64,000 bases of DNA from Eubacteriales bacterium (GTDB taxonomy: Bacteria; Bacillota; Clostridia; Peptostreptococcales; Anaerovoracaceae), in assembly GCA_028692105.1 (NCBI GenBank), contig JAQUYC010000003.1, forward strand, positions 1-64,000, read 5' to 3'. The notes under the pieces were generated by a model, which made no database searches, was not told the DNA's origin, and was given only the letters and a program-made list of their open reading frames with translations. The translations under genes and the position numbers were made by a program. This document shows positions 7,850-15,666 of this stretch, one piece after another. Numbering within the stretch: the stretch's first letter is position 1; the number at the start of each line of letters is the position of its first letter.

Positions 7850-8695
7850 ATGAAAATAACAGACACTATTAAAGAAGTAAGAGAAAATGTAAAGGCATGG
7901 AGGACAGAAGGACTGACAGTCGGATTTGTACCAACCATGGGCTATTTGCATGAAGGACATCAAAGCCTGATTAGAATGGCAGCAAAAGAAAATGACCGAG
8001 TTGTGGTAAGCATCTTTATCAATCCATTGCAGTTCGGTGAAAAAGAGGATCTTGACAATTACCCGGAAAATTTTGAACATGACAGGAATATTTGTGAATT
8101 AGAAGGAGCAGCTCTTATATTTCGACCTTCCCGGGAAGAAATGTACAGCAAAAACTTTTGCTCATATGTTGATATGACGGGTCTGACCGACACTCTTTGT
8201 GGGAAAAGCCGCCCGAATCATTTCAGAGGGGTCTGCACAGTGGTCACTAAATTGTTCAATGCCGTGAATCCTGATCGTGCATATTTCGGATGGAAAGATG
8301 CACAGCAGGTGGCTGTTGTAAAGAGAATGGTAAGTGACTTGAATATGGATATCGAAATTGTAGCTTGTGAAACCATAAGAGAGGCTGACGGTCTTGCAAA
8401 AAGTTCAAGGAATGTCCATTTAAATAGCGAAGAGAGAAAAGCAGCCACAATACTTCAGAAAGCGTTGAAACTTGCGGAAAAGAAGATCGCATCCGGCATC
8501 AGAACATCTCGGGATATTCAAAAGGCAATGATTGAGATGATTGATTCAGAAGCAGGAGTAAAGATTGATTACGTAGAAATAGTTGATTTAGAGACAATGA
8601 AACCTATCAGTGATATAGAGGCGCCTGCTTTGATTGCCGCAGCAATCTATGTTGGCAATACCAGATTGATAGATAATTATATATATGGCATTTAG
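7850..8695 (+). CDS. panC: Pantoate--beta-alanine ligase
   Basis: A 281-residue cytoplasmic ligase that joins pantoate and beta-alanine with ATP to make pantothenate, the precursor of CoA. Family motifs are clear: PTMGYLHEGHQSL (HIGH-type nucleotide site), FINPLQFG, YFGWKDAQQ (most homologues have FGQKDAQQ), and GLAKSSRN (usually GLAMSSRN). The ribosome site GAGGAGGAG precedes the ATG. panB and panD are absent from the window, so this gene is separated from the rest of the pathway. The amidase gene begins two bases after its stop. Confidence 0.95.
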   Translation: MKITDTIKEVRENVKAWRTEGLTVGFVPTMGYLHEGHQSLIRMAAKENDRVVVSIFINPLQFGEKEDLDNYPENFEHDRNICELEGAALIFRPSREEMYSKNFCSYVDMTGLTDTLCGKSRPNHFRGVCTVVTKLFNAVNPDRAYFGWKDAQQVAVVKRMVSDLNMDIEIVACETIREADGLAKSSRNVHLNSEERKAATILQKALKLAEKKIASGIRTSRDIQKAMIEMIDSEAGVKIDYVEIVDLETMKPISDIEAPALIAAAIYVGNTRLIDNYIYGI

Positions 8696-8697
8696 AC

Positions 8698-9357
8698 ATG
8701 ATTATCATGCGTATTGGAAAGAAAATAAGAATCAATAAACGAAGAGCAATTATATCGCTATTGATAATGGTTGCGCTTATTGCCGTAGGTGTGACTGCAG
8801 CAGCAAAATATCTTGACAGTATTCCGACAGAGCTCAGAGAGGGAATTAATATAATTGAAACAATACCAATCATTACTGATTTTATAAAAGAGGGTTCGCT
8901 GGAGAGGCCCGGAGATTTGAGAAAAATCAAATACATAGTAATACATGAGACCGGGAATAGAGGAAGAAATGCCGACGCAGCCTCGCACAACAATTATCTC
9001 CATACGGAAGCTGACAACCAAAGGAAGTCATGGCATTATACAGTGGACGACCACGAAATTTATTATCATATTCCGGACAATGAAATTGCGTTTCATGCCG
9101 GTGACGGACTGAGAGACGACGGAGGAAACCTGAATGGGATAGGAATCGAAATGTGTGTCAATCCGGAAAACGATTATGAGAAAACGTTGGTAAATACAGC
9201 AAAATTAGCAGCCCTGCTGATAACATCTTACGATTTGGACATAAGCAGAGTAAAGAAACATGAGGATTTTTCCGGAAAATATTGTGCGGAGATTCTTCTT
9301 GCGGAAGACAGATGGGAGGAATTCGTCGAAATGGTCAAACAGGAACTCGCGGAATGA
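8698..9357 (+). CDS. Membrane-anchored N-acetylmuramoyl-L-alanine amidase
   Basis: A 219-residue protein with a basic N-terminus and one transmembrane segment (about residues 15-37), then an amidase_2 (T7-lysozyme-like) domain that would face the cell wall and cut the amide bond between muramic acid and the stem peptide. Zinc ligands are suggested by VIHET, KKHEDFSGKYC (His plus Cys) and the WHYTVDD segment. It starts two bases after panC without a good ribosome site, which suggests coupled translation; ATG 8707 is an alternative. There is no spore-specific clue in the sequence. Confidence 0.82.
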   Translation: MIIMRIGKKIRINKRRAIISLLIMVALIAVGVTAAAKYLDSIPTELREGINIIETIPIITDFIKEGSLERPGDLRKIKYIVIHETGNRGRNADAASHNNYLHTEADNQRKSWHYTVDDHEIYYHIPDNEIAFHAGDGLRDDGGNLNGIGIEMCVNPENDYEKTLVNTAKLAALLITSYDLDISRVKKHEDFSGKYCAEILLAEDRWEEFVEMVKQELAE

Positions 9358-9409
9358 GGACATATAAACATAAAAGGAATAATTACAGCTTATTTATGGA
9401 GGAAAAACG

Positions 9410-10000
9410 ATGAATTACACTATCAAGAATGAACACATCGAAGTATACAACGAAAGCGACTCATATTCTTTTCCAAAGTATACATCCCAGCTAATTAACT
9501 GGGCAAATCAGAATGCACAAGGTACACGACCGGTTGTAGTAGGGCAAATGTCAGAACTCTTTCCGGAATACATGGACTCCGAAGAAGAAATGACAATTGA
9601 TGGTTGGCGAAGATGGTATACAGAACGTTATCCGGAATCATTTGAAAAAGCAACACAAAAAATCTATTCTCAAGTCCAGAATTTAAAGAATGCCATTCCA
9701 CTTATTGATGAGAAAATGGTCAAAAAATGGGTTGAGGATCTGGTAATATACAAGACATTTAACGGGCTTTATGTGCAAAAAGCCATTCTTGCCTCCCTTG
9801 CCGAAAAGAAAAATACAACATATCGCCTTGCTGCTCCGGACGAGGAATCTGTCGGTATTGATGGGTATGTTGGAGATGTGCCGTATTCAATAAAACCGGA
9901 TACGTATAAGACGATGGGACGTCTTTCCGAAGTAATCAATGTAAAGATGATTTATTACACCAAAACAAAGACGGGATTAAAAATCGAGGCGGAAGATTAA
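9410..10000 (+). CDS. MjaI-like type II restriction endonuclease
   Basis: A 196-residue protein that I assign to the MjaI restriction endonuclease family on overall resemblance. The supporting segment is SVGIDGYVGDVPYSIKPDTYK: an acidic residue, about ten residues, then S-x-K. This looks like a variant PD-(D/E)xK nuclease core. The MjaI prototype cuts CTAG, but specificity here is only inferred. The neighbouring convergent gene encodes a DNA methyltransferase with an SPPY motif, whose stop is 16 bases away, which strongly supports a restriction-modification pair. GGAGG precedes the start. Confidence in 'restriction enzyme' is higher than in the CTAG specificity. Confidence 0.7.
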   Translation: MNYTIKNEHIEVYNESDSYSFPKYTSQLINWANQNAQGTRPVVVGQMSELFPEYMDSEEEMTIDGWRRWYTERYPESFEKATQKIYSQVQNLKNAIPLIDEKMVKKWVEDLVIYKTFNGLYVQKAILASLAEKKNTTYRLAAPDEESVGIDGYVGDVPYSIKPDTYKTMGRLSEVINVKMIYYTKTKTGLKIEAED

Positions 10001-10016
10001 TTCAATAGTATTTTTT

Positions 10017-11045
10017 TTACTCGTACTGGCAGATAATTATACTCTTATTAAATGCCACCGATTTGATCTTATCAATCTTTATTGCAGTCTCTTGTCTGGT
10101 TTTAACAGGAAAACCATGCGGGACATTTGTATAGCACTTAGCTTTTTTGTCCTCACTAAGCCTTGAAATAAAAGTTAAATGATTTGATATTCTTGTTTCA
10201 ATAACTTGGTTTAGGTATTCGCACTCGGCGGCAATATTCTTCATCGCAAGATCAGCGATCTCTGAGTCTATTTCTACCCCATGGCTATTTCTGTTTGCCG
10301 CCATGCAAGCTAAAGTTGTTGTACCAAGCCCGGCGAAAGGATCAAGTACCGTGTCTCCTTCTGCAGAATACATGTTAACCAATCTGTAAGGGATTTCAAA
10401 CGGGAAAGCTGCGCTTCTTTCTCTGCTTGCCTTTGGAGCAGCAATAATTTGCGATGTGCCTTTGATTTCCCAAAGATCCGAAAACCAGACATTTCTTTCT
10501 TCCCAGAAAAAAGCACTCTTTTGTCTCAATTCTTTCCCTTCACCCTCAAATACACGTTTGCGGCCTTTCCTGAACACCAAGATGTATTCATGCTCATAAG
10601 TCACATAAGCTCCCGCTGGATACATGCCGGAACCCATAAATTTATTGGGTGCATTTGACTGCTTCCTCCAGTGAATATCAGGTAAAACTGAATATCCCAT
10701 GCTTAAAAACTTGTTTATAATTTTGGTATGATTTGAAAAAAGCTGAAAACTGTCATTTGTTGTTCTTGTCGCATCACCAATATTGATACACACAAAGCCA
10801 TTATCGGCAAGGACTCTATCGCATTCATCCCAAATCTCATCCAGTATTATGTGCATCTTGTTAAAGGCGGCCATCCCATCTCCAGACTGCAGATCATATG
10901 CGATTTGAGGATTTTGATCAGCAAACATTTGGTCCCACATTTCTATCATCGGATAAGGCGGAGATGTCACAATCAAGTTGATTGAGCTGTTTGCGATGGT
11001 TGTCACATTATTGCTGTTTCCAACTATTATCTCATGTTTTGTCAT
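10017..11045 (-). CDS. Site-specific DNA methyltransferase (N4-cytosine type)
   Basis: A 342-residue beta-class amino-methyltransferase. The catalytic motif IV is VTSPPYP, the SPPY form usual in N4-cytosine enzymes. It comes before the SAM-binding motif I, DPFAGLGTTTLACM, and the following HGVEID. This order (IV before I) marks the beta class. It would protect the host from the convergent MjaI-like nuclease. The start at 11045 is chosen because GAGGAA lies about nine bases upstream; an ATG 15 bases further upstream has no ribosome site. No controller (C) protein is visible, so timing control would depend on promoter strengths. Confidence 0.87.
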   Translation of the reverse strand: MTKHEIIVGNSNNVTTIANSSINLIVTSPPYPMIEMWDQMFADQNPQIAYDLQSGDGMAAFNKMHIILDEIWDECDRVLADNGFVCINIGDATRTTNDSFQLFSNHTKIINKFLSMGYSVLPDIHWRKQSNAPNKFMGSGMYPAGAYVTYEHEYILVFRKGRKRVFEGEGKELRQKSAFFWEERNVWFSDLWEIKGTSQIIAAPKASRERSAAFPFEIPYRLVNMYSAEGDTVLDPFAGLGTTTLACMAANRNSHGVEIDSEIADLAMKNIAAECEYLNQVIETRISNHLTFISRLSEDKKAKCYTNVPHGFPVKTRQETAIKIDKIKSVAFNKSIIICQYE

Positions 11046-11109
11046 TTGATTATTCCTCATTTAAAACGATAAGACAGATGACATTTTGTATCAACTGTCT
11101 TATCTGTTT

Positions 11110-11187
11110 TGGTCGGAGTGGGGAGATTCGAACTCCCGACCTCTTGACCCCCAGTCAAGCACGCTAACCAAGCTGCGCTACACCCCG
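11110..11187 (-). tRNA. tRNA-Pro (GGG anticodon)
   Basis: On the minus strand this reads as a full cloverleaf. The acceptor stem CGGGGTG pairs with CACTCCG (one G-U), with discriminator A and an encoded CCA. The anticodon stem CTTGA/TCAAG encloses the loop CTGGGGG, giving anticodon GGG (Pro). The T-arm carries GTTCGAATC. The encoded 3' CCA is counted in the coordinates. Confidence 0.95.
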
Positions 11188-11246
11188 AAATTTTTATCCA
11201 TATACCGGTTCGCTCAATTTGTAAATTTAGAACTGCAAAAAGAAAA

Positions 11247-11323
11247 TGGTCGGAGTGGCCGGACTTGAACCGGCGGCCTTTGCGTCCCGAACGCAACACT
11301 CTACCAAACTGAGCCACACCCCG
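11247..11323 (-). tRNA. tRNA-Pro (CGG anticodon)
   Basis: This has the same acceptor stem as the neighbouring tRNA (CGGGGTG/CACTCCG), an encoded CCA, an anticodon stem TTGCG/CGCAA and a loop TTCGGGA giving anticodon CGG (Pro). The T-arm reads GTTCAAGTC. It lies 59 bases upstream of tRNA-Pro(GGG) on the same strand and is probably co-transcribed with it. Confidence 0.95.
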
Positions 11324-11460
11324 ATGCAAGATATTATAATACGTATTAGATAAAATGTAAATAATGAAAAAAACACAAAAATTAAATTCAAGGCAATAAA
11401 ATCAATAAACGTATTTTATAGCAGGACAGGATGTTAAATATAAAAGCGGTTATATTATTA
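11324..11460. other. AT-rich gene-free stretch upstream of spore genes
   Basis: Together with the tandem repeat that follows, this forms a 338-base gene-free gap (11324-11661). It is very AT-rich. I see no gene here. The minus-strand tRNA promoter and the forespore promoter of the SASP gene should be in the gap, but I could not define either with confidence. Confidence 0.5.
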
Positions 11461-11528
11461 TTGAGGAAGCTTAAAACTGATGAGATTTGAGGAAGCTTAA
11501 AACTGATGAGATTTGAGGAAGCTTAAAA
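11461..11528 (+). repeat. 26-bp tandem repeat, 2.6 copies
   Basis: The unit starts TTGAGGAAGCTTAAAACTGA and repeats exactly every 26 bases at 11461, 11487 and 11513; the third copy stops after 16 bases. The two full copies are identical. It is non-coding and lies about 130 bases upstream of the SASP start codon. There are no spacers, so it is not a CRISPR array. Confidence 0.9.
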
Positions 11529-11661
11529 TAGCAATAAAGCAAAGAAACAGTTCGGCCCAAGTTGAAATTATTAATGAAAACTAAGGCAAAGCTTGTAAAA
11601 TTTACTTGTAATATTAAACATAACTTAGGTTAAATTAATACCACAAAGGAGGTGATTATTA

Positions 11662-11865
11662 ATGGCAACTAACAACAATCCTGTAAAACCAAATGCAAAG
11701 AATGGATTAAATAACATGAAGACTGAAATCGCAAATGAGCTTGGTATTTCCGGATATGACACAATGGATAAAGGAAACCTTACAGCCAGACAGAATGGTT
11801 ACGTTGGCGGTTATATGACCAAGAGATTAGTTGAAATGGCAGAACAGCAGCTGGCTGGAAAATAA
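11662..11865 (+). CDS. Alpha/beta-type small acid-soluble spore protein
   Basis: A 67-residue DNA-binding protein that coats and protects spore DNA and is degraded at germination. It has the two family signatures: MKTEIANELG, with the TE-IA site cut by the germination protease Gpr, and ARQNGYVGGYMTKRLVEMAEQQL, the DNA-binding helix. It is preceded by a near-perfect ribosome site (AAAGGAGGTG) and followed by a strong terminator, so it is monocistronic. It should be made in the forespore under sigma-G, although I could not place that promoter. Confidence 0.95.
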   Translation: MATNNNPVKPNAKNGLNNMKTEIANELGISGYDTMDKGNLTARQNGYVGGYMTKRLVEMAEQQLAGK

Positions 11866-11882
11866 GTGCATTAACTAACAAT

Positions 11883-11926
11883 AAATCAGCTTATGAATTT
11901 AATCCATAAGCTGGTTTTAGTTTTTG
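11883..11926 (+). terminator. Terminator of the SASP gene
   Basis: A 13-bp stem (11883-11895 with 11905-11917, one G-U pair) with a nine-base loop is followed by a T-rich tail ending in five Ts. It lies 17 bases after the SASP stop codon. Confidence 0.85.
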
Positions 11927-11968
11927 AAACAGATAGTTTACCAGACCGGAAGAAATACGGAGAAAGAA

Positions 11969-12127
11969 ATGAAAAAAAGTAAAACGGCCAATTTTGATTA
12001 CACACCGAAATTTACTAACTTTCCTCTTGCAAATTCAGATACGACTATTAATGAATCCAGAGTTTCCGAGCCATCGGAAGACGATGTTGAAGAGGTCAAG
12101 GAATGGGTCGATTTTAAGGAGATGTAA
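11969..12127 (+). CDS. Small DUF3787-type (CDIF630_02480-like) spore protein
   Basis: A 52-residue acidic protein. The C-terminal part, with ESRVSEPSEDDVEEVKEWVD, matches the pattern of the DUF3787 family (a hydrophobic residue, then P-S-E, then V and a KEWVD end), members of which are described as spore surface proteins in Clostridia. The start at 11969 is taken because GGAGA lies five bases upstream; the open frame continues further upstream but without a ribosome site. It is sandwiched between two SASP genes, which supports a sporulation role. The family call rests on a short motif. Confidence 0.6.
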   Translation: MKKSKTANFDYTPKFTNFPLANSDTTINESRVSEPSEDDVEEVKEWVDFKEM

Positions 12128-12161
12128 GAAGATGTAATAGAAGGAGGAGATAATTAGATTA

Positions 12162-12335
12162 ATGAATACGACTTTAAGGCAGAATGCAGAAATTAAACGA
12201 ATAAAATCAGAAATAGCAAACCAGTATGGAGCAGCATCTTTTGAGGATATTGACAGGGGGAATATGACTTCAAGAGCTAACGGGGATATCATTAGGACAT
12301 TGGTTGAATTGTCAGAGAAGCAATTAAACAAATAA
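12162..12335 (+). CDS. Divergent small acid-soluble spore protein
   Basis: A 57-codon gene that aligns with the SASP 500 bases upstream: IKSEIANQYG replaces MKTEIANELG, and DRGNMTSRANGDIIRTLVELSEKQL replaces the DKGNLTARQNG...KRLVEMAEQQL helix. It keeps the SE-IA equivalent of the protease site and the RxNG motif but has lost the glycine pair (VGG) that is nearly invariant in alpha/beta SASPs, and the lysine after it. A ribosome site AAGGAGGAG lies 12-14 bases upstream, a long spacing. It is followed by a good terminator. It is probably a minor, diverged SASP paralogue. Confidence 0.8.
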   Translation: MNTTLRQNAEIKRIKSEIANQYGAASFEDIDRGNMTSRANGDIIRTLVELSEKQLNK

Positions 12336-12413
12336 TCGGAGACAAATATATTTCTTGAAAACTTAAGCGGATAATGACATAATGACTTTGGGTATATGTA
12401 TTGCCCAAGCCTG

Positions 12414-12444
12414 AAAGGCGGGGGATTTGTTCCCTCGCCTTTTA
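12414..12444 (+). terminator. Terminator of the divergent SASP gene
   Basis: A 12-bp stem with one G-T pair (12414-12425 with 12431-12442) and a five-base loop is followed by a short T run. It separates the spore genes from phoPR. Confidence 0.8.
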
Positions 12445-12535
12445 GCATGTGCATTTTGACGCATTCATAGGACATTTTCGATTGTAGAAAATTTTCTTAG
12501 TGCGTTCATCATAATAGTCTTGGATGGAGGGAGAT

Positions 12536-13237
12536 ATGCATAAAATATTGATTATTGAAGATGAACCTAATATCAGGGAACTGGTGCTGTATAATCTTGC
12601 TCAGAACGGATATGAAGGAATTGCAGCGGAAGATGGGTTACAAGGTATTTCAATGGCACGCAGTGAAAAGCCTGACTTGATATTGCTCGATATAATGCTG
12701 CCCGGAAAGAATGGCCATGACATCTGCAAAGAGTTGAGGGCAGAAGGAAACAAGACCCCGATCATTATGCTGACTGCAAAAAATGAAGAGATCGATAAGG
12801 TCCTTGGTCTTGAATTCGGAGCAGATGACTACATGTCAAAACCCTTCAGTACAAGGGAATTAGTAGCAAGGATCAAAGCGGTTATGCGAAGGTATGGCAG
12901 CAATGCAGAGAATGAAGCAAATACAGCAGGTACTGCTCAACAAGTGATAAAGATAGATGGACTGGTCATAAACATTGACAGCCGTGAAGCTAAACTTGAT
13001 GGGAAACCTTTGGAATTAACACTGAAGGAGTTTGACCTTTTGAAAGTGCTTGCGGAAAATCAAGGAAGAGTAATGACAAGAGACCAGCTTCTTGACAAGG
13101 TCTGGGGCTTTGAATACTTCGGAGAGACCAGAACCGTCGATGTGCATGTCAGATACCTCAGAAAAAAATTAGGCGATGATGATAAAGAAGGAAAATATAT
13201 TCAAACCGTTCGGGGTATCGGTTACAAAATGGCATGA
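12536..13237 (+). CDS. phoP: PhoP/PhoB-type response regulator
   Basis: A 233-residue OmpR-family regulator. The receiver domain has the acidic pocket E8-D9, the phosphorylated D52 (LLDIMLPG) and K102 (MSKPF). The winged-helix output domain ends with TVDVHVRYLRKKL and the wing GIGYKM. It lies directly before a PhoR kinase and the pst operon, so phosphate control is very likely, supported by in-phase TTAACA repeats upstream of pstC. The start at 12536 is preferred because GGAGGGAG precedes it; an ATG 12 bases upstream overlaps this ribosome site. Confidence 0.92.
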   Translation: MHKILIIEDEPNIRELVLYNLAQNGYEGIAAEDGLQGISMARSEKPDLILLDIMLPGKNGHDICKELRAEGNKTPIIMLTAKNEEIDKVLGLEFGADDYMSKPFSTRELVARIKAVMRRYGSNAENEANTAGTAQQVIKIDGLVINIDSREAKLDGKPLELTLKEFDLLKVLAENQGRVMTRDQLLDKVWGFEYFGETRTVDVHVRYLRKKLGDDDKEGKYIQTVRGIGYKMA

Positions 13238-13261
13238 ACATAGAAGAGGTGAGCGGCAAAT

Positions 13262-14572
13262 ATGAAAAAAAGGTTTCTGTTATTTTCTATAGGTCTGATC
13301 TTAATCAGCATTGTTATTACAAGTGCTATTTCTGTTAATGTCAATATTAAAAACTTCATATCTGAAAAGGAAACGATGCTGCTGACTTATAGCAGAATTA
13401 TCAATATGGCTATTCTTGACGAGCTTGAAGCCGGCCGGGAGATCGACTATGAAAAGATAACTGAGAACTTTTCGGAAGAAATGGATATTCGTCTGACTTT
13501 TATTGATAAAAAAGGCAATGTTCTTGCTGATTCTGAAATGGGTTCAAATTATATTAATATGGAAAATCATCTCGGCAGGGAAGAAATAACAGAAGCGATT
13601 TTAACAGGGCAAGGGCAGAGTAACAGAGAGAGCGATACATTTGGAACAGAGTATCTTTATGCAGCAGATGCACTAAAGTACCCGGAAGATACGCTGCTGA
13701 TCACCCGCGTTGCTTTGGAAGTTGATAAGCTTGAAATAATCAGCGACTTTATATTAAAAACCCTGCTGATTTCTTCCGCTATAGGAATACTGGCAGCATC
13801 GGTAATAGCGGTTGCATACACGAATACTCTGATGAAGCCGATAAATGAAATGGAAGAACAGCTGAAAAACACAATGAAAGAGAATAAAAAGGCTGAGCAG
13901 ATACGAAAAGATTTTGTGGCCAATGTTACACATGAATTGAAGACACCTCTTACTTCTATTTCGGGATTTGTGGAAACACTTCAGGACGGGGCAGCCGAAG
14001 ATCCTGAAATAAGATCAAAATTCCTGGATATTATCGCAATTGAAGCAGCAAGATTAAAAAGGCTTATTGAGGACATATTAATAATATCCGATATCGAGAA
14101 TAAGCGTGAATCGAATACTGACAGTGACATCAATGTCAGGGAATCCATCGAGGAAATTCTGACTTCCATAGGACCTATTATAGAAGCAAAACAAGTTAAG
14201 ATCATTACATCATACGCGTATGAAATTTATATAGGAGGCAATAACGACAGGTTTAAGCAGCTTATGATGAACCTGATAGAGAATGCCGTTAAGTATTCTT
14301 ACGACGGAGGAACGGTCACAATAACAGCAGAGAAAAAAGAAGGCAAAATATATATAAGTGTAAAGGATGAAGGTATAGGAATATCAGAAGAGCATTTACC
14401 AAGATTGTTTGAACGGTTCTACCGGGTGGACAAATCACGCGCTCAAAAAGCCGGCGGAACAGGACTTGGCCTTGCTATAGTAAAGCATATAGCGTCGCTG
14501 TTTGAAGCCGAAATCAGGGTGCAAAGTGAGCTCGGCAAAGGATCCACCTTTACTGTAGTTTTTAACAACTGA
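13262..14572 (+). CDS. phoR: PhoR-type sensor histidine kinase
   Basis: A 436-residue membrane kinase. A first transmembrane segment (about residues 5-25), an external region of about 130 residues, a second segment (about 165-187) and a linker lead to the DHp helix with phospho-acceptor His (ANVTHELKTPL, about residue 224). The catalytic ATPase domain shows the N box (NLIENAVKYS), the G1 box (VKDEGIGISEEHL) and the G2 box (GGTGLGLAIVKHI). There is no obvious PAS domain between the linker and DHp. It is 24 bases after phoP and probably phosphorylates it under phosphate limitation, with PhoU and Pst modulating its activity. Confidence 0.92.
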   Translation: MKKRFLLFSIGLILISIVITSAISVNVNIKNFISEKETMLLTYSRIINMAILDELEAGREIDYEKITENFSEEMDIRLTFIDKKGNVLADSEMGSNYINMENHLGREEITEAILTGQGQSNRESDTFGTEYLYAADALKYPEDTLLITRVALEVDKLEIISDFILKTLLISSAIGILAASVIAVAYTNTLMKPINEMEEQLKNTMKENKKAEQIRKDFVANVTHELKTPLTSISGFVETLQDGAAEDPEIRSKFLDIIAIEAARLKRLIEDILIISDIENKRESNTDSDINVRESIEEILTSIGPIIEAKQVKIITSYAYEIYIGGNNDRFKQLMMNLIENAVKYSYDGGTVTITAEKKEGKIYISVKDEGIGISEEHLPRLFERFYRVDKSRAQKAGGTGLGLAIVKHIASLFEAEIRVQSELGKGSTFTVVFNN

Positions 14573-14661
14573 AAGTTATTACGATTTTTAGCCAAAAACC
14601 ATGAATAAAATTTAAAGTATAAATTTCGAAAACATCTTTGATAGCGGTTACTCTTGTTTTT

Positions 14662-14700
14662 TTAACAATCTCTTAACATTCGCTTTATTCCCACTTAACA
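14662..14700 (+). promoter_or_regulatory. Four-site Pho box upstream of pstC
   Basis: Direct repeats TTAACA (14662-14667), TTAACA (14673-14678), TTTATT (14684-14689) and TTAACA (14695-14700) occur with an exact 11-base period. This is the arrangement bound by two PhoP dimers in Firmicutes, where the consensus is TT(A/T/C)ACA with about five-base spacers. The site lies 79 bases before the pstC start, so phosphorylated PhoP should activate pstCAB-phoU. Confidence 0.85.
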
Positions 14701-14778
14701 ATACATATTTATTATAAGAACTGAATATTGAGTTGATTTTTAGTGCATAACTGCGAATACAGCGAAAGGCAGCAATTA

Positions 14779-15666
14779 ATGAAGACCTATGAAAAAGCAA
14801 TAGAAAAAGTAATTTTACTTTCAGCAATTATGGCAACCATTTCTGTGGGGTTGATTACATTTTTTATATTTCGGTCCGGGCTCCCGGTATTGCTTGAATA
14901 TGGAATTATTGATTTTATTTTTGGGACAACCTGGTCTCCTACCAACGGAGACTATGGTATTCTGCCGCTGATAGCCGGCACCTTATCCATAACCATTGGA
15001 TCTCTCATTATAGGAGTTCCAACCGGAATAGCCTGTGCGGTATTCCTTGCTGAAATACTGCAAAAAAAGTGGGCAAAAGCATTCAAATTTTCCATAGAGC
15101 TGCTGGCGGGAATTCCGTCTGTAGTTTATGGATTTTTTGGTTTGGTCGTTCTCATACCTGCGATACGAGAATATATCCTGCCGATTTACCAGTTTTTTGA
15201 TCCTGAAGTCTCTCAAACAGGCTTCAGCGTTTTAGCAGGAGCAGTGATTTTAGCTATTATGATTCTGCCGACCATTGTGAGCATGTCAGAAAACTCAATT
15301 GCCGCTGTGCCGGTAGAATTTAAAGAGGCATCTTTGGCACTTGGAGCAAATAAAATGGAGACTATCGTAAGGGTATTGATTCCGGCTGCCAAATCCGGGA
15401 TTCTTTCATCGATTATCCTTGGTATGGGAAGAGCGATTGGAGAGACTATGGCAGTACTCCTTATTACAGGTAATATGGCGAAAATTCCGGGAACGATTCT
15501 TGATCCCGTAGCAACCCTTACGGGAACTATAGCGATGGAAATGGGATACGCATCACCGACTCACCAGCAAGTGCTGTTTGCAGTGGGAATCGTACTGTTT
15601 GTTGTAATTATGATTCTTAATATCATTGCACAGTTAAGCGTGAGGAAAATAGGAGGTAATGCATAA
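14779..15666 (+). CDS. pstC: Phosphate ABC transporter permease PstC
   Basis: A 295-residue inner-membrane permease with six hydrophobic segments. The EAA-type coupling loop (EFKEASLALGANKMETIVRVLIP) and GRAIGETMAVLLITG are standard for PstC. The start at 14779 is chosen over a GTG 36 bases upstream because only the former has an AAAGG-like ribosome site. It is followed at once by pstA (stop and start overlap by one base). The phosphate-binding protein PstS, normally encoded just before pstC, is missing here. Confidence 0.93.
   Translation: MKTYEKAIEKVILLSAIMATISVGLITFFIFRSGLPVLLEYGIIDFIFGTTWSPTNGDYGILPLIAGTLSITIGSLIIGVPTGIACAVFLAEILQKKWAKAFKFSIELLAGIPSVVYGFFGLVVLIPAIREYILPIYQFFDPEVSQTGFSVLAGAVILAIMILPTIVSMSENSIAAVPVEFKEASLALGANKMETIVRVLIPAAKSGILSSIILGMGRAIGETMAVLLITGNMAKIPGTILDPVATLTGTIAMEMGYASPTHQQVLFAVGIVLFVVIMILNIIAQLSVRKIGGNA

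Noticed and set aside
11461..11528. Possible CRISPR-like array
   Set aside because: The repeats are directly contiguous, with no spacers, and no cas genes are in the window.
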